Shown one piece after another: positions 27,251-35,359 of a stretch of DNA of 64,000 bases. Numbering within the stretch: the stretch's first letter is position 1; the number at the start of each line of letters is the position of its first letter. The translations under genes were made by a program, and so were the position numbers. Location: assembly GCA_040414675.1 (NCBI GenBank), contig JBEDUN010000031.1, positions 86,237 to 150,236 on the forward strand, given 5' to 3'. Under the pieces are notes generated by a model that worked only from the letters and a program-made list of their open reading frames with translations, did no database searches and was not told the origin of the DNA. This DNA comes from JARBAU01 sp040414675. Its GTDB lineage: Archaea; Thermoproteota; Nitrososphaeria; Nitrososphaerales; Nitrososphaeraceae.

Positions 27251-28138
27251 TTACAATCGGTAGTAAAAGAGAGCATCTAATGCTAACCCTACAAATACTA
27301 CCACCAAATATGGAGCAGTAACTTTATAGGCCTTCCAAGCATACTGCGACGTAGCATTTTTTGTTAGTTTATAATGGTATATTAACATCAATGAGCCAGA
27401 AAAAGCGGCAATTATCGTATATACCAATCCAAGGCCAAAAAAATACAAAGAAATGGAGTATGGTAGAAGAATAAGTGTATTTAAAAAGATATAGCTAGCG
27501 GCTTTTTGATTCCCGACCAGAACAGGTAACATAGGAACATTGACACTAGCATATTCTTCCTTGGCCTTTATAGCCAAACACCAGAAATGTGGTGGAGTCC
27601 ACATGAAAACGATCCAACCTATTAAGAAGCCTAAAAGATCTATAGATCCTGTTGCGGTTGCCCATCCGGCCATAGAAGCAGCACTGCCTGCGAAACCACC
27701 TATGACTATATTAGATGCATTGCTACGTTTAAGCCAAAGTGTATATATAATAACGTAAAAGAAAATTCCAAGTATAATCATTCCAGTTGCTACTGGATTT
27801 AAGGTAATCCAAGCTATGATCACTGCCAATATACAAGTAGTCAAACCATACGCTAATACATTACGTGGAAGTAACCTGCCAGCAGGTAGAGGTCTATGCG
27901 AAGTTCTAATCATTATCTTGTCTATATCTCGGTCATAATAGTGATTAAGGGCACTCGATCCCATGGAAGCTAGCGCCCCTGCCAAGGCAAGAAATCCTAC
28001 CTGCCAAAACGAAACATCCCAACCTATGTTGGGGGTATTATCAAATCTACTGCCCGCAAGCAATGATGTGATTGCAGTGATTACTAGTACTATTACGATA
28101 CGTGGCTTCGATACCTCTACATAGTCACTAATACTCAC
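27251..28138 (-). CDS. ctaB: Heme O synthase (protoheme IX farnesyltransferase)
   Basis: A UbiA-type prenyltransferase of 295 residues with about nine membrane helices, attaching an isoprenyl group to protoheme for heme-copper oxidases. The catalytic aspartate motif NHYYDRDIDKIMIRTSHRPLP is clear near 65-85, and the second loop includes WTPPHFWCLAIKAKEEY. The gene implies heme O/A-containing respiratory oxidase in this organism. It stands alone on the minus strand. Confidence 0.93.
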   Translation of the reverse strand: MSISDYVEVSKPRIVIVLVITAITSLLAGSRFDNTPNIGWDVSFWQVGFLALAGALASMGSSALNHYYDRDIDKIMIRTSHRPLPAGRLLPRNVLAYGLTTCILAVIIAWITLNPVATGMIILGIFFYVIIYTLWLKRSNASNIVIGGFAGSAASMAGWATATGSIDLLGFLIGWIVFMWTPPHFWCLAIKAKEEYASVNVPMLPVLVGNQKAASYIFLNTLILLPYSISLYFFGLGLVYTIIAAFSGSLMLIYHYKLTKNATSQYAWKAYKVTAPYLVVVFVGLALDALFYYRL

Positions 28139-28391
28139 TCTTCAAATACCTTTATTTTGGTCTCGCAACCCTACCATTTAATTTATTCGCTCTGCGCTTA
28201 TGGCTTAACTCTTAAATATTTCAAGAATTCTAGCGCAAGTAGTCGAAGTATTGTAAAAATTGGTCAAATGAATGATTTCACATTTTTTTCTCTTTATCGC
28301 GTTAATTCTGATCTTTGCTTCTTCACATTAACTTATTTTTGGATCGCTATCTAACTAAGGTCTGTTCAATTTCATAAAATTAATTCGTAGA

Positions 28392-28721
28392 TTACTCTCT
28401 TATGCTTTCTAGAGTAGAAACTACCTGCCATAGCATCGTCCTGATATGAGATTCCATCTGCCTGCTTTGAGTTAGACTCTCCAACATACTTATAGCATTG
28501 GCCGCCCTCACAGAGATACTACCTCCCTTTTCATCAGTAAGAGTAGAAAGAACATCTTTCACCAAATTCCTAGTATTTCTCTGAATATCTCGATTTTTAA
28601 TAATCGATTCTAACGTGACAATAGTCCTGGAAAGGCGCTCCTCGTTTGCCTTTTCCTTCAACTCTTTTTTCTTCGCGCTCATAATACTAATGCTAAACAA
28701 CTTACCGATATTTGTATCCAT
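28392..28721 (-). CDS. UPF0147 family protein
   Basis: An all-helical protein of 109 residues; the core from about residue 25 has RLSRTIVTLESIIKNRDIQRN, the RAANAISMLESL repeat and a final WQVVSTLES helix. UPF0147 members are usually about 85-95 residues, so the longest frame may start too early. The ATG at the MSAKKK position (28682) would give the usual length. Function is unknown although the family is nearly universal in archaea. Confidence 0.8.
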   Translation of the reverse strand: MDTNIGKLFSISIMSAKKKELKEKANEERLSRTIVTLESIIKNRDIQRNTRNLVKDVLSTLTDEKGGSISVRAANAISMLESLTQSRQMESHIRTMLWQVVSTLESIRE

Positions 28722-28776
28722 TCATCCAAGTTTTTCGAGCGATAAAGTGTGGAAATCTCTATATTGAATCAAATAT

Positions 28777-29433
28777 ATGGGAAGGCCATTGTTCACGAAT
28801 ATGAAAACCTCCTTGGAGGAGATTGACAGTGATCTTAAGGATATAGAAGCAAGAAGGGATAGTCTGATTAAAAATACAAGAGACGTGATTAATGATTGCA
28901 GTAATTCTATAGTATCTCTACATAGGTCTGATCTTGATAAAGCCGTAGAGCGAATGGATAAAGCTAGGGCTACGTTAGATACCTTGCGAGCACAAGCTAG
29001 AACTGATCTTTATAAGTATATTGTTGTTCCAGAACAGGAATTAGTCGAGGCTTATATGTTGAGATCCATAGCGGAGGACAAAGTCCTGCCGAGCAAGAAA
29101 GATCTTGGCGTTTCCGGACAGGCATATTTAATGGGAATGCTTGACTGTATAGGTGAACTTAAAAGAATGATCTACGATACTCTGAGGGCTGGAAAATCTG
29201 AAGAGAGCACAAAATTGTTTTATGTTATGGAAGAAATCTATTCTTCAGTATATCCATTTGCAGCCTTTGATAACCTTGTATCAGGCCTACGGAGGAAGCT
29301 AGATATCGCCAAAGTTTTGATAGAGGACATACGAGCACTTGTCACAGAAGAAAAACGACGACAGAAGATTATGTTGGCGATGGATGACCTCAAACAGCAT
29401 CTTGATATGGTATCGACGAACAAACCCACTTAG
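28777..29433 (+). CDS. Translin family RNA-binding protein
   Basis: A helical protein of 218 residues. An N-terminal coiled region (about 8-75) with RRDSLIKNTRDVINDCSNSI leads into the translin core, including YVVPEQELVEAY-like KYIVVPEQELVEAYM and the VSGQAYLMGMLDCIGELKR motif. Archaeal translins form octameric barrels and cut or bind single-stranded RNA. It is divergent from the UPF0147 gene and convergent with the next reductase. Confidence 0.85.
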   Translation: MGRPLFTNMKTSLEEIDSDLKDIEARRDSLIKNTRDVINDCSNSIVSLHRSDLDKAVERMDKARATLDTLRAQARTDLYKYIVVPEQELVEAYMLRSIAEDKVLPSKKDLGVSGQAYLMGMLDCIGELKRMIYDTLRAGKSEESTKLFYVMEEIYSSVYPFAAFDNLVSGLRRKLDIAKVLIEDIRALVTEEKRRQKIMLAMDDLKQHLDMVSTNKPT

Positions 29434-29474
29434 GGATTTTTATGTATCAAACCTAATTAAATCGGAAATTGCAG

Positions 29475-30941
29475 TTAGTTTCGAAACTTTGCAAATGCTT
29501 CGTTCAGAATATGTTCCAATGTCAAATGCCATTGAGCGAAGCCCCCTGGTTCTTCAGGAAAGTTATGATAATGATTGACCAATTTCTTATTCATTTTTGA
29601 TGTATGACTCAGGTTTTCAGCCAGAGTTCGATTAACTACTCCCTTTATAAACATTGATAATTTGTCAACTGCAGTAAATTCTGGATGTTCACCACTCGTA
29701 ATTTTCTCAACATCCATCTTTGACAAAAAATGCTTCATACCATAATTAATCTGATCATTACTAAGGTCTTGTAACATTCTACGAAACACCTCCAAACCTG
29801 CAGTCTTGTAACCGTACTCATCAATAAAATTCTTATTGTAACTCCATAGGCCTTTTTCAGTGACATCATTTTGTTGGATTGCTTGAACTGCCTCTTTACC
29901 TGCAATGGTACCAGCTATAATCGCAGGGCCAATTCCACCGGCATCAATAGGTTTAGGCATCCATGCAGCGTCTCCTACGAGAATGTACCCATTAGCAACA
30001 AGACAATCATTCTGTCTGCGAACTGATACTTGCCATGTTCCCCATGAATTTCCTTGGTCTGATTGCTCATCGGTCATTTTCAAGTCTTTTAATACTGGGT
30101 TAGATCGAACGTACTCGTCTATCAACAATTTTAGGTCTTTTTTTGTGCCAGATTGTTTATTCAGTGCCTCGAAAGCCTTCTGTTGTACGCCTAGGCCTAT
30201 GTTCGCCTTGTTATCTCCTTTGGGGAACACCCATGCATAACCCCCAGGAGCTATCTGTTGATCTAAATGAATGATACAGTAGTCCGGGTCAAAATACGTA
30301 TTGTCATGTTGTGCAATCTCGAAAGTATAGATGTATCGACCAGTGGCCTCTAAATCATCTCTGTTAATTCTTCTTTCTATATTTGATTTGATAGGTAAGT
30401 TTGACCTCAAAACAGAGGTTACTCCGGTGCAATCTATGACCAATTTCGCAGTATGCTTGTATGTCTCTCGAGTATCGATCTCCTCACCTACAACACCAAC
30501 TATTGTGTTATCTTCAAAAAGCAAAGATCTCAAAGCAACTCTATCCTTTACTTCAATTCCAAGTTTAAGAGCATCATTCATTTGTTTTTGTGGCAGAATC
30601 TTCCGATTTAGAAGATATCCCTCTCCATCGAAAGAAATAGCAGTCTCGTGATCTGGAGAGTAGGCAACTACTCCTTTTACATTGTGTTCGATTTCAGGAT
30701 TTTCCCATCTGATTCCAATCCTGTTAGACATGTAATCAACTGCATTTTTACCAACTGCGTCACCACATATCCAGCCTGTAACCGTCTTCTTTCCTAAGCT
30801 CGACAATGGGTTTCTATCTATAACTAGAACTCTAAGAGTTTGATTCGAGTAAAAGGCAACCGAACATGCTGTAATCATTCCAGCCAGGCCGCCTCCTGCG
30901 ACTATAACGTCATAATCTCGTTTACCAGTACGTACACTCAT
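29475..30941 (-). CDS. Geranylgeranyl reductase family flavoprotein, long form
   Basis: A protein of 488 residues. FAD binding by VIVAGGGLAGMITACSV at about 11-27 and YILVGDAAWMPKPIDAGGIGP near 320-340. The family motif GYAWVFPKGDNKANIGLG is intact. It is longer than the 399-residue paralog in this window because of a C-terminal extension of about 100 residues. The likely role is reduction of isoprenoid double bonds in lipid or menaquinone tails. It has its own TATA-like region upstream. Confidence 0.85.
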   Translation of the reverse strand: MSVRTGKRDYDVIVAGGGLAGMITACSVAFYSNQTLRVLVIDRNPLSSLGKKTVTGWICGDAVGKNAVDYMSNRIGIRWENPEIEHNVKGVVAYSPDHETAISFDGEGYLLNRKILPQKQMNDALKLGIEVKDRVALRSLLFEDNTIVGVVGEEIDTRETYKHTAKLVIDCTGVTSVLRSNLPIKSNIERRINRDDLEATGRYIYTFEIAQHDNTYFDPDYCIIHLDQQIAPGGYAWVFPKGDNKANIGLGVQQKAFEALNKQSGTKKDLKLLIDEYVRSNPVLKDLKMTDEQSDQGNSWGTWQVSVRRQNDCLVANGYILVGDAAWMPKPIDAGGIGPAIIAGTIAGKEAVQAIQQNDVTEKGLWSYNKNFIDEYGYKTAGLEVFRRMLQDLSNDQINYGMKHFLSKMDVEKITSGEHPEFTAVDKLSMFIKGVVNRTLAENLSHTSKMNKKLVNHYHNFPEEPGGFAQWHLTLEHILNEAFAKFRN

Positions 30942-31056
30942 CTCGATGAAGCTAATTTTCTTAATTTTTATCTCTATTTATAGTTAAGTCGTCTGATAAA
31001 CAACTTCCAAGCTTATGAAATCCATAGGGACTCGGCTAGAACGCAATCCATTTCGC

Positions 31057-32820
31057 TCATTTCACAGTCACTGATTTAGCCAAGTTGCGAGGATAATCAG
31101 GATCTGCGTTGCTCATAAGGGCAAGGTAATAAGCTAAAAGCTGAAACGGAATTACTTCTACGAGGGGATAAAGTATCTCCTCAACTGCTGGGATTTCAAT
31201 GAGGTGGTCATATAGGCTATTTTTAAGATCTGAAATACCGATTACCTTGGCGCCCCTGGCTTTGATCTCGTGTGCATTCGAAATAATATCGTTGTAGGTC
31301 GAATCAGACGGATTGATCACGAATACCAATGTATTTCTATCAACTACTGCTAATGGCCCGTGTTTAAGTTCCCCACCTGCGATTCCCTCAGCATGTATAT
31401 ATGATAATTCTTTAATCTTCAATGCACCTTCAAGTGCTATGGGATAATGCAACGACCTCCCCATAATGTATATATCCTTTACGTCTTTTATTTTCTCAGA
31501 GATTTTTTTTATTTCTGATTCAGTCGAAATAGTTGCTTCGATAGCTTTTGCCAGATTGTCCAAACTATTCCGAAAACTGTGTTCATTGCTCATATTGTTA
31601 ACAATTCTATATAGAACTGAGAGCTGCGAAGTAAAACTCTTAGTAGCCGCCACACCTATTTCTGGACCGCATCCAATTTCCAGAAAACAATCACTGATTC
31701 TAGCAAGCGATGATGTGGTAATATTGACTATGGATAGAATAATGGCACCTCTCTGTTTAGCTGATTTTACTGCTTGTAGAACATCGGCACTCTCTCCACT
31801 CTGTGAGATTGCTATTACAGCAGTATGATCATCGATAAGATCTTGCACATATTGGAATTCGCTGGACATTACGCATTCCGCCCTGAGCTTGGGGTATTTT
31901 GCTAAAAGGTATTTACCGATCAGAGCTGCGTGATAACTGCTCCCACTGCCTGTAATATACAGGCTCTGACTTTTAGATAATATATTGCAAAATTGAATTA
32001 ATCTACCTTTATCTCTATTGTTGGATTCTGCTATGATCTTGCCTTGTTCATGTATTTCCTTTAAAGTATGATGTGCGTATGTCCCCTTATCAACTGCAGC
32101 AAGTTCCCATGCAATTTCAGTTGGATGCCTGCTTACGATATTTCCATCGAAATCAAATAACTGAATTCCGGACTTATCTGCAATTACAATATCTCTATTG
32201 TCGAGGAATATTGCTTTATCTGTGTATTGCAAAAATCCCAGAACATCACTAGAAATAAAGCATCCATTTTTATCAAGTCCAATAATTAGAGGTTCATCGA
32301 ATCGTGCACCACCTAATTCACCGTTTTCAAACACTGAAACGAATGCAAATGTACCTTCAAGGCGTTTGCAAGTTTCTATCATTGCAGACTTTACAGTCTG
32401 ATTAGATGAACGATACTCCTCTATTAAATGAGCAATGACTTCACTGTCCGTATCACTTTTAAATGAGTGTCCTTTTTGGATTAATTCTTTCTTCAATACT
32501 TCGTAATTTTCTATTATACCATTGTGAACTACCGCTATACTTCCACTACAGTCGGTGTGGGGATGTGCATTTACATCATTGACCCTTCCATGTGTAGCCC
32601 ATCTTGTATGTCCGATACCAGTCTTACCAGGCATTCCATTTAACTCTAAATGCTTGTTGACCTCGGCCACTTTTCCGACACCTTTACGTACAAGCATCAT
32701 GCCGTCGTCAATAGTGCTAATCCCTACACTATCATAACCTCTATACTCCATTTTCTTAAGACTATCAATAAGAACTGGAGCCGCATACTGGTTACCCTTG
32801 TACCCGATAATTGAACACAC
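31057..32820 (-). CDS. glmS: Glutamine-fructose-6-phosphate aminotransferase
   Basis: Makes glucosamine 6-phosphate from fructose 6-phosphate and glutamine, the first step to UDP-GlcNAc for surface glycans. The protein has 587 residues. Catalytic Cys2 follows the initiator (GTG start), and the glutaminase domain runs to about 215 with GHTRWATHG and DTDSEVIAH. Two SIS domains follow: ITGSGSSYHAALIGKYL near 285 and GRSLHYPIALEGALKIKE near 450. The terminal DYPRNLAKSVTVK is typical. It is divergent from an HTH regulator and the two share a 174-base control region. Confidence 0.95.
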   Translation of the reverse strand: MCSIIGYKGNQYAAPVLIDSLKKMEYRGYDSVGISTIDDGMMLVRKGVGKVAEVNKHLELNGMPGKTGIGHTRWATHGRVNDVNAHPHTDCSGSIAVVHNGIIENYEVLKKELIQKGHSFKSDTDSEVIAHLIEEYRSSNQTVKSAMIETCKRLEGTFAFVSVFENGELGGARFDEPLIIGLDKNGCFISSDVLGFLQYTDKAIFLDNRDIVIADKSGIQLFDFDGNIVSRHPTEIAWELAAVDKGTYAHHTLKEIHEQGKIIAESNNRDKGRLIQFCNILSKSQSLYITGSGSSYHAALIGKYLLAKYPKLRAECVMSSEFQYVQDLIDDHTAVIAISQSGESADVLQAVKSAKQRGAIILSIVNITTSSLARISDCFLEIGCGPEIGVAATKSFTSQLSVLYRIVNNMSNEHSFRNSLDNLAKAIEATISTESEIKKISEKIKDVKDIYIMGRSLHYPIALEGALKIKELSYIHAEGIAGGELKHGPLAVVDRNTLVFVINPSDSTYNDIISNAHEIKARGAKVIGISDLKNSLYDHLIEIPAVEEILYPLVEVIPFQLLAYYLALMSNADPDYPRNLAKSVTVK

Positions 32821-32860
32821 GATAGATTAACACTAAAGGATTCTTTTTAAAAATTATGAA

Positions 32861-32869
32861 GCTTTATAT
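32861..32869 (-). promoter_or_regulatory. Probable TATA box of glmS
   Basis: GCTTTATAT on the plus strand reads as an ATATAAAGC box on the minus strand, about 45 bases before the GTG start, placing transcription close to the gene. One copy of the TGTACCG motif lies directly against it. Confidence 0.45.
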
Positions 32870-32880
32870 GTACCGTTATA
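32869..32880 (+). repeat. TGTACCG-TATA motif, copy 1
   Basis: TGTACCGTTATA, a 12-base word repeated 85 bases downstream with one difference. It touches the glmS TATA box and is a candidate operator. Confidence 0.5.
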
Positions 32881-32953
32881 ATTGCGTTTATTGGGGTTTG
32901 AAAGTAATATTTTTAAAAATCAGATATAAACAATGACTTCGAAAAAATAGATT

Positions 32954-32965
32954 TGTACCGCTATA
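32954..32965 (+). repeat. TGTACCG-TATA motif, copy 2
   Basis: TGTACCGCTATA, 11 of 12 bases equal to copy 1. It overlaps the TATA-like CTATATATTATTATATAATAG run that precedes the HTH regulator gene, suggesting autoregulation. Confidence 0.5.
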
Positions 32966-32994
32966 TATTATTATATAATAGATTCTGAGAAGGT

Positions 32995-33954
32995 ATGTTG
33001 GAGAAAAAGAGCCTCATCTACAATAAAGAAAATGGGCTTATGACAAAGGAAATAATTATCTATGATAAGGTTGACCAACTGCGAATATTATCAAATCCAA
33101 TTGCTTGGAAGATAATGCAGCTTTTGTCGTCTCGATCAATGTATACTGCCCAAGTTGCCAAGGAGCTTGGAATTTATGAACAAAGTGCATACTATTACAC
33201 TCGCAAACTGAACTCCATTGGGGCATTGGAAGAAGTTGGCACAGCACTAATTAGAGGCGGAACAGCTAAACTATTTCGATCAACCTGTCCATCGTTTGGA
33301 ATCGAAATGGATTGGGGAGAACGACAGTCAAGTATAACAGTTGACCCTTATAATAGAAATCACCACATCAAAGATTTCTTTAACGAGTTCATAATTGAGA
33401 ACTCTTTTGATGGCCTTATAATTGTGGGTGCTCCAGACCCGCATGGTCCATATAGATCTTCTGCAAGGGATGGTCATTATGCGGTTCAATTAGCATTTTT
33501 CTTGGGAACACTTACTAACGTACCAAGAGAGTTTGTGGTCAAGCTCGACGCTGATGCCAAAGCAGAGAGAGTATTAGAAGATCGTAACATTATTTCGATC
33601 GGTGGTCCAGGTACGAATATCGTCACTGCAGAATTTAATAAATACTTGCCAATTAAATTTAATGAATCAAATTTCTGGGCTGGCCTAGTAAGGGACTCTA
33701 ATGAGATTTACAACTCGGATAGTCAAGGACTAATCGCTAAGATAAAGAATCCTTATAGCGGCAGAGGGAACATAATCATAGTTGCAGGTGTTAGATCAAT
33801 TGGGACCAAATCTGCAGTTATTGCATTAACTAACTTTAGCGAAAAAATTCTAAAAGGATATAAAAGCGAAAAGGATTGGGCTCTTGTTGTCCAAGGATTT
33901 GACATGAATTCAGACGGAAAAATAGATCACGTTGATGTTATCGCAGAAAAATAG
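32995..33954 (+). CDS. ArsR-like HTH regulator with S-layer-like C-terminal domain
   Basis: A protein of 319 residues. A winged helix occupies about residues 24-100 (LRILSNPIAWKIMQLLSS then TAQVAKELGIYEQSAYYYTRKLNSIGALEE). The remaining ~200 residues form an alpha-beta domain with IIVGAPDPHGP, IISIGGPGTNIVTAEFN and IIIVAGVRSIGTKSAVIALT, a pattern seen in archaeal S-layer and related envelope proteins, here without a signal peptide. Start is ATG at 32995; a second ATG 15 codons in is also possible. It is divergent from glmS and may sense a sugar or nucleotide. Confidence 0.7.
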   Translation: MLEKKSLIYNKENGLMTKEIIIYDKVDQLRILSNPIAWKIMQLLSSRSMYTAQVAKELGIYEQSAYYYTRKLNSIGALEEVGTALIRGGTAKLFRSTCPSFGIEMDWGERQSSITVDPYNRNHHIKDFFNEFIIENSFDGLIIVGAPDPHGPYRSSARDGHYAVQLAFFLGTLTNVPREFVVKLDADAKAERVLEDRNIISIGGPGTNIVTAEFNKYLPIKFNESNFWAGLVRDSNEIYNSDSQGLIAKIKNPYSGRGNIIIVAGVRSIGTKSAVIALTNFSEKILKGYKSEKDWALVVQGFDMNSDGKIDHVDVIAEK

Positions 33955-33963
33955 GGCCTGTAT

Positions 33964-34485
33964 CTAAGTAGGCTGGGCCTGCTCTTGGGGCTTTTTTGAC
34001 GAGCCCTTCTGTACGTCAAGATGAACTAAAATCTGTTGTTCTTCGTTCTTCTTCACTAAATAGCCAGGAAGATTTACAAAGCGGTTACCAATGGAAACGT
34101 GTTTATGCACTACCAGCTGTCTTGAAAAATACGGGGATTTAGTTCCAGTTTTTCTCATTATTATATTCTGCAATCTTCTCTCTAGCAAATCTTCGATCTT
34201 GAGATTTAGAATATCATCCAACGTTGCACCTTCATTCACTAGGCCCAACCGGTTAAGGTAGCTGAGAAGTTGAGTTTCCTTCTGATGCCTAGCCTCTGTA
34301 CTAAGTGATAATAAGTCGCGGGCTTGATTTCTAAATCTGGCTACCTCGGTCTGAGCTTTCCATAATTCTCTCTTGTTTCTCAAACCATAAGTCCCTATAA
34401 GATAGAGTTCTGCACTTAGCTGGTTCGATGTCCACATTCTTCTTGGTCTGCTGTATGTCTTTTTAGGCTTACGAGGATCTCCCAT
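33964..34485 (-). CDS. rps4: Small ribosomal subunit protein S4 (uS4)
   Basis: A protein of 173 residues. The N-terminal GDPRKPKKTYSRPRRMW is typical of archaeal S4, and the S4 RNA-binding domain has DLLERRLQNIIMRKT and a later HKHVSIGNRFVNLPGYLV. The C-terminal tail is polar. It directly follows S13. It ends 9 bases from the convergent regulator gene, and S11, which often follows S4 in archaea, is absent. Confidence 0.95.
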   Translation of the reverse strand: MGDPRKPKKTYSRPRRMWTSNQLSAELYLIGTYGLRNKRELWKAQTEVARFRNQARDLLSLSTEARHQKETQLLSYLNRLGLVNEGATLDDILNLKIEDLLERRLQNIIMRKTGTKSPYFSRQLVVHKHVSIGNRFVNLPGYLVKKNEEQQILVHLDVQKGSSKKPQEQAQPT

Positions 34486-34499
34486 TCTCAGTCCACATC

Positions 34500-35054
34500 C
34501 TACTTACTTACTTCACCAGCGGCCCCTTCTGTAGCTGGCTTGGAAGGTGCCGAACTAGGTGCAGTCGAAGTGCTTGCTGGTGCAGTTGGTGCAGCGGCTC
34601 CTGGTTTGGCTAACCTCTTGACTCCAACAGCACCACCTTTTCTTCCCGAGGTCCTCGTATGCTGACCCCGTACTTTTAACCCGAACATGTGTCTGTAGCC
34701 ACGCCAGCTCATTACAGATTTTTCACGTTCTATATCATTTGATATCGTGAAATCTAGATCAGACGTAATCAAGTGTCTGTCAGTACCTGTATCCATATCT
34801 TTCCTTCTGTTCAAGTACCAAGGAGGAATCCCTACCCTTGACGGATCTTTGATTGTTAGTTCGATTTCCTTAAGTTCATTTTCTGTCAAAAATCCTACAC
34901 GTAGATACGGATTTATGTTAAGAGATTGAAGTATGACCTGGGCAATATTATAGCCAATCCCTCTTACCAAACTCAAAGCAACAATAATTTTCTTACTCCC
35001 ATCAATATCTTTACCAGATATTCTAAGGATGTGACGATACTCCGAAGCAGACAA
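34500..35054 (-). CDS. rps13: Small ribosomal subunit protein S13 (uS13)
   Basis: A protein of 184 residues, longer than usual because of an Ala/Pro/Ser-rich C-terminal tail of about 40 residues. The core has YRHILRISGKDIDGSKKI, LVRGIGYNIAQVIL and the C-terminal RGQHTRTSGRKG, binding the 16S rRNA head. The start is TTG. It is followed by S4 after 14 bases. The low-complexity tail is unusual for the family. Confidence 0.95.
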   Translation of the reverse strand: MSASEYRHILRISGKDIDGSKKIIVALSLVRGIGYNIAQVILQSLNINPYLRVGFLTENELKEIELTIKDPSRVGIPPWYLNRRKDMDTGTDRHLITSDLDFTISNDIEREKSVMSWRGYRHMFGLKVRGQHTRTSGRKGGAVGVKRLAKPGAAAPTAPASTSTAPSSAPSKPATEGAAGEVSK

Positions 35055-35359
35055 ATCAGAATCACGAAGACGAATCCGAAATAAAAACCATGCTAAGTCA
35101 ATATCTTTTCTAATCTGAATCTATTATACTACATGACTAAATTGTAAAAGCATTTTTCCATCTTTCTAAAATATCTCGTACTGGGGGAAATTCCCATGAT
35201 ATGAGTTTACTGGTAGACTATTTTCGAATGTGATTCATGATTATGAATAAAGAGTAATTATGGAATCATACAGAAACATAACTGGAAAAGAAAAGCTTCC
35301 AATCACCACAATATATTCTTATGGATATAAATATACGACCAAAGTCCTGAGGTTATCTC
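35055..35359. other. Divergent promoter region
   Basis: About 305 bases between S13 and the first AAA+ gene. It is AT-rich; TATA-like ATATAAATATACG near 35326-35338 would fit the rightward operon. No RNA gene seen. Confidence 0.45.

Noticed and set aside
28157..28354. 65-aa plus-strand ORF upstream of the heme O synthase gene
   Set aside because: Composition is Phe/Ser/Tyr-rich as in random AT-rich DNA; no start signal or domain.
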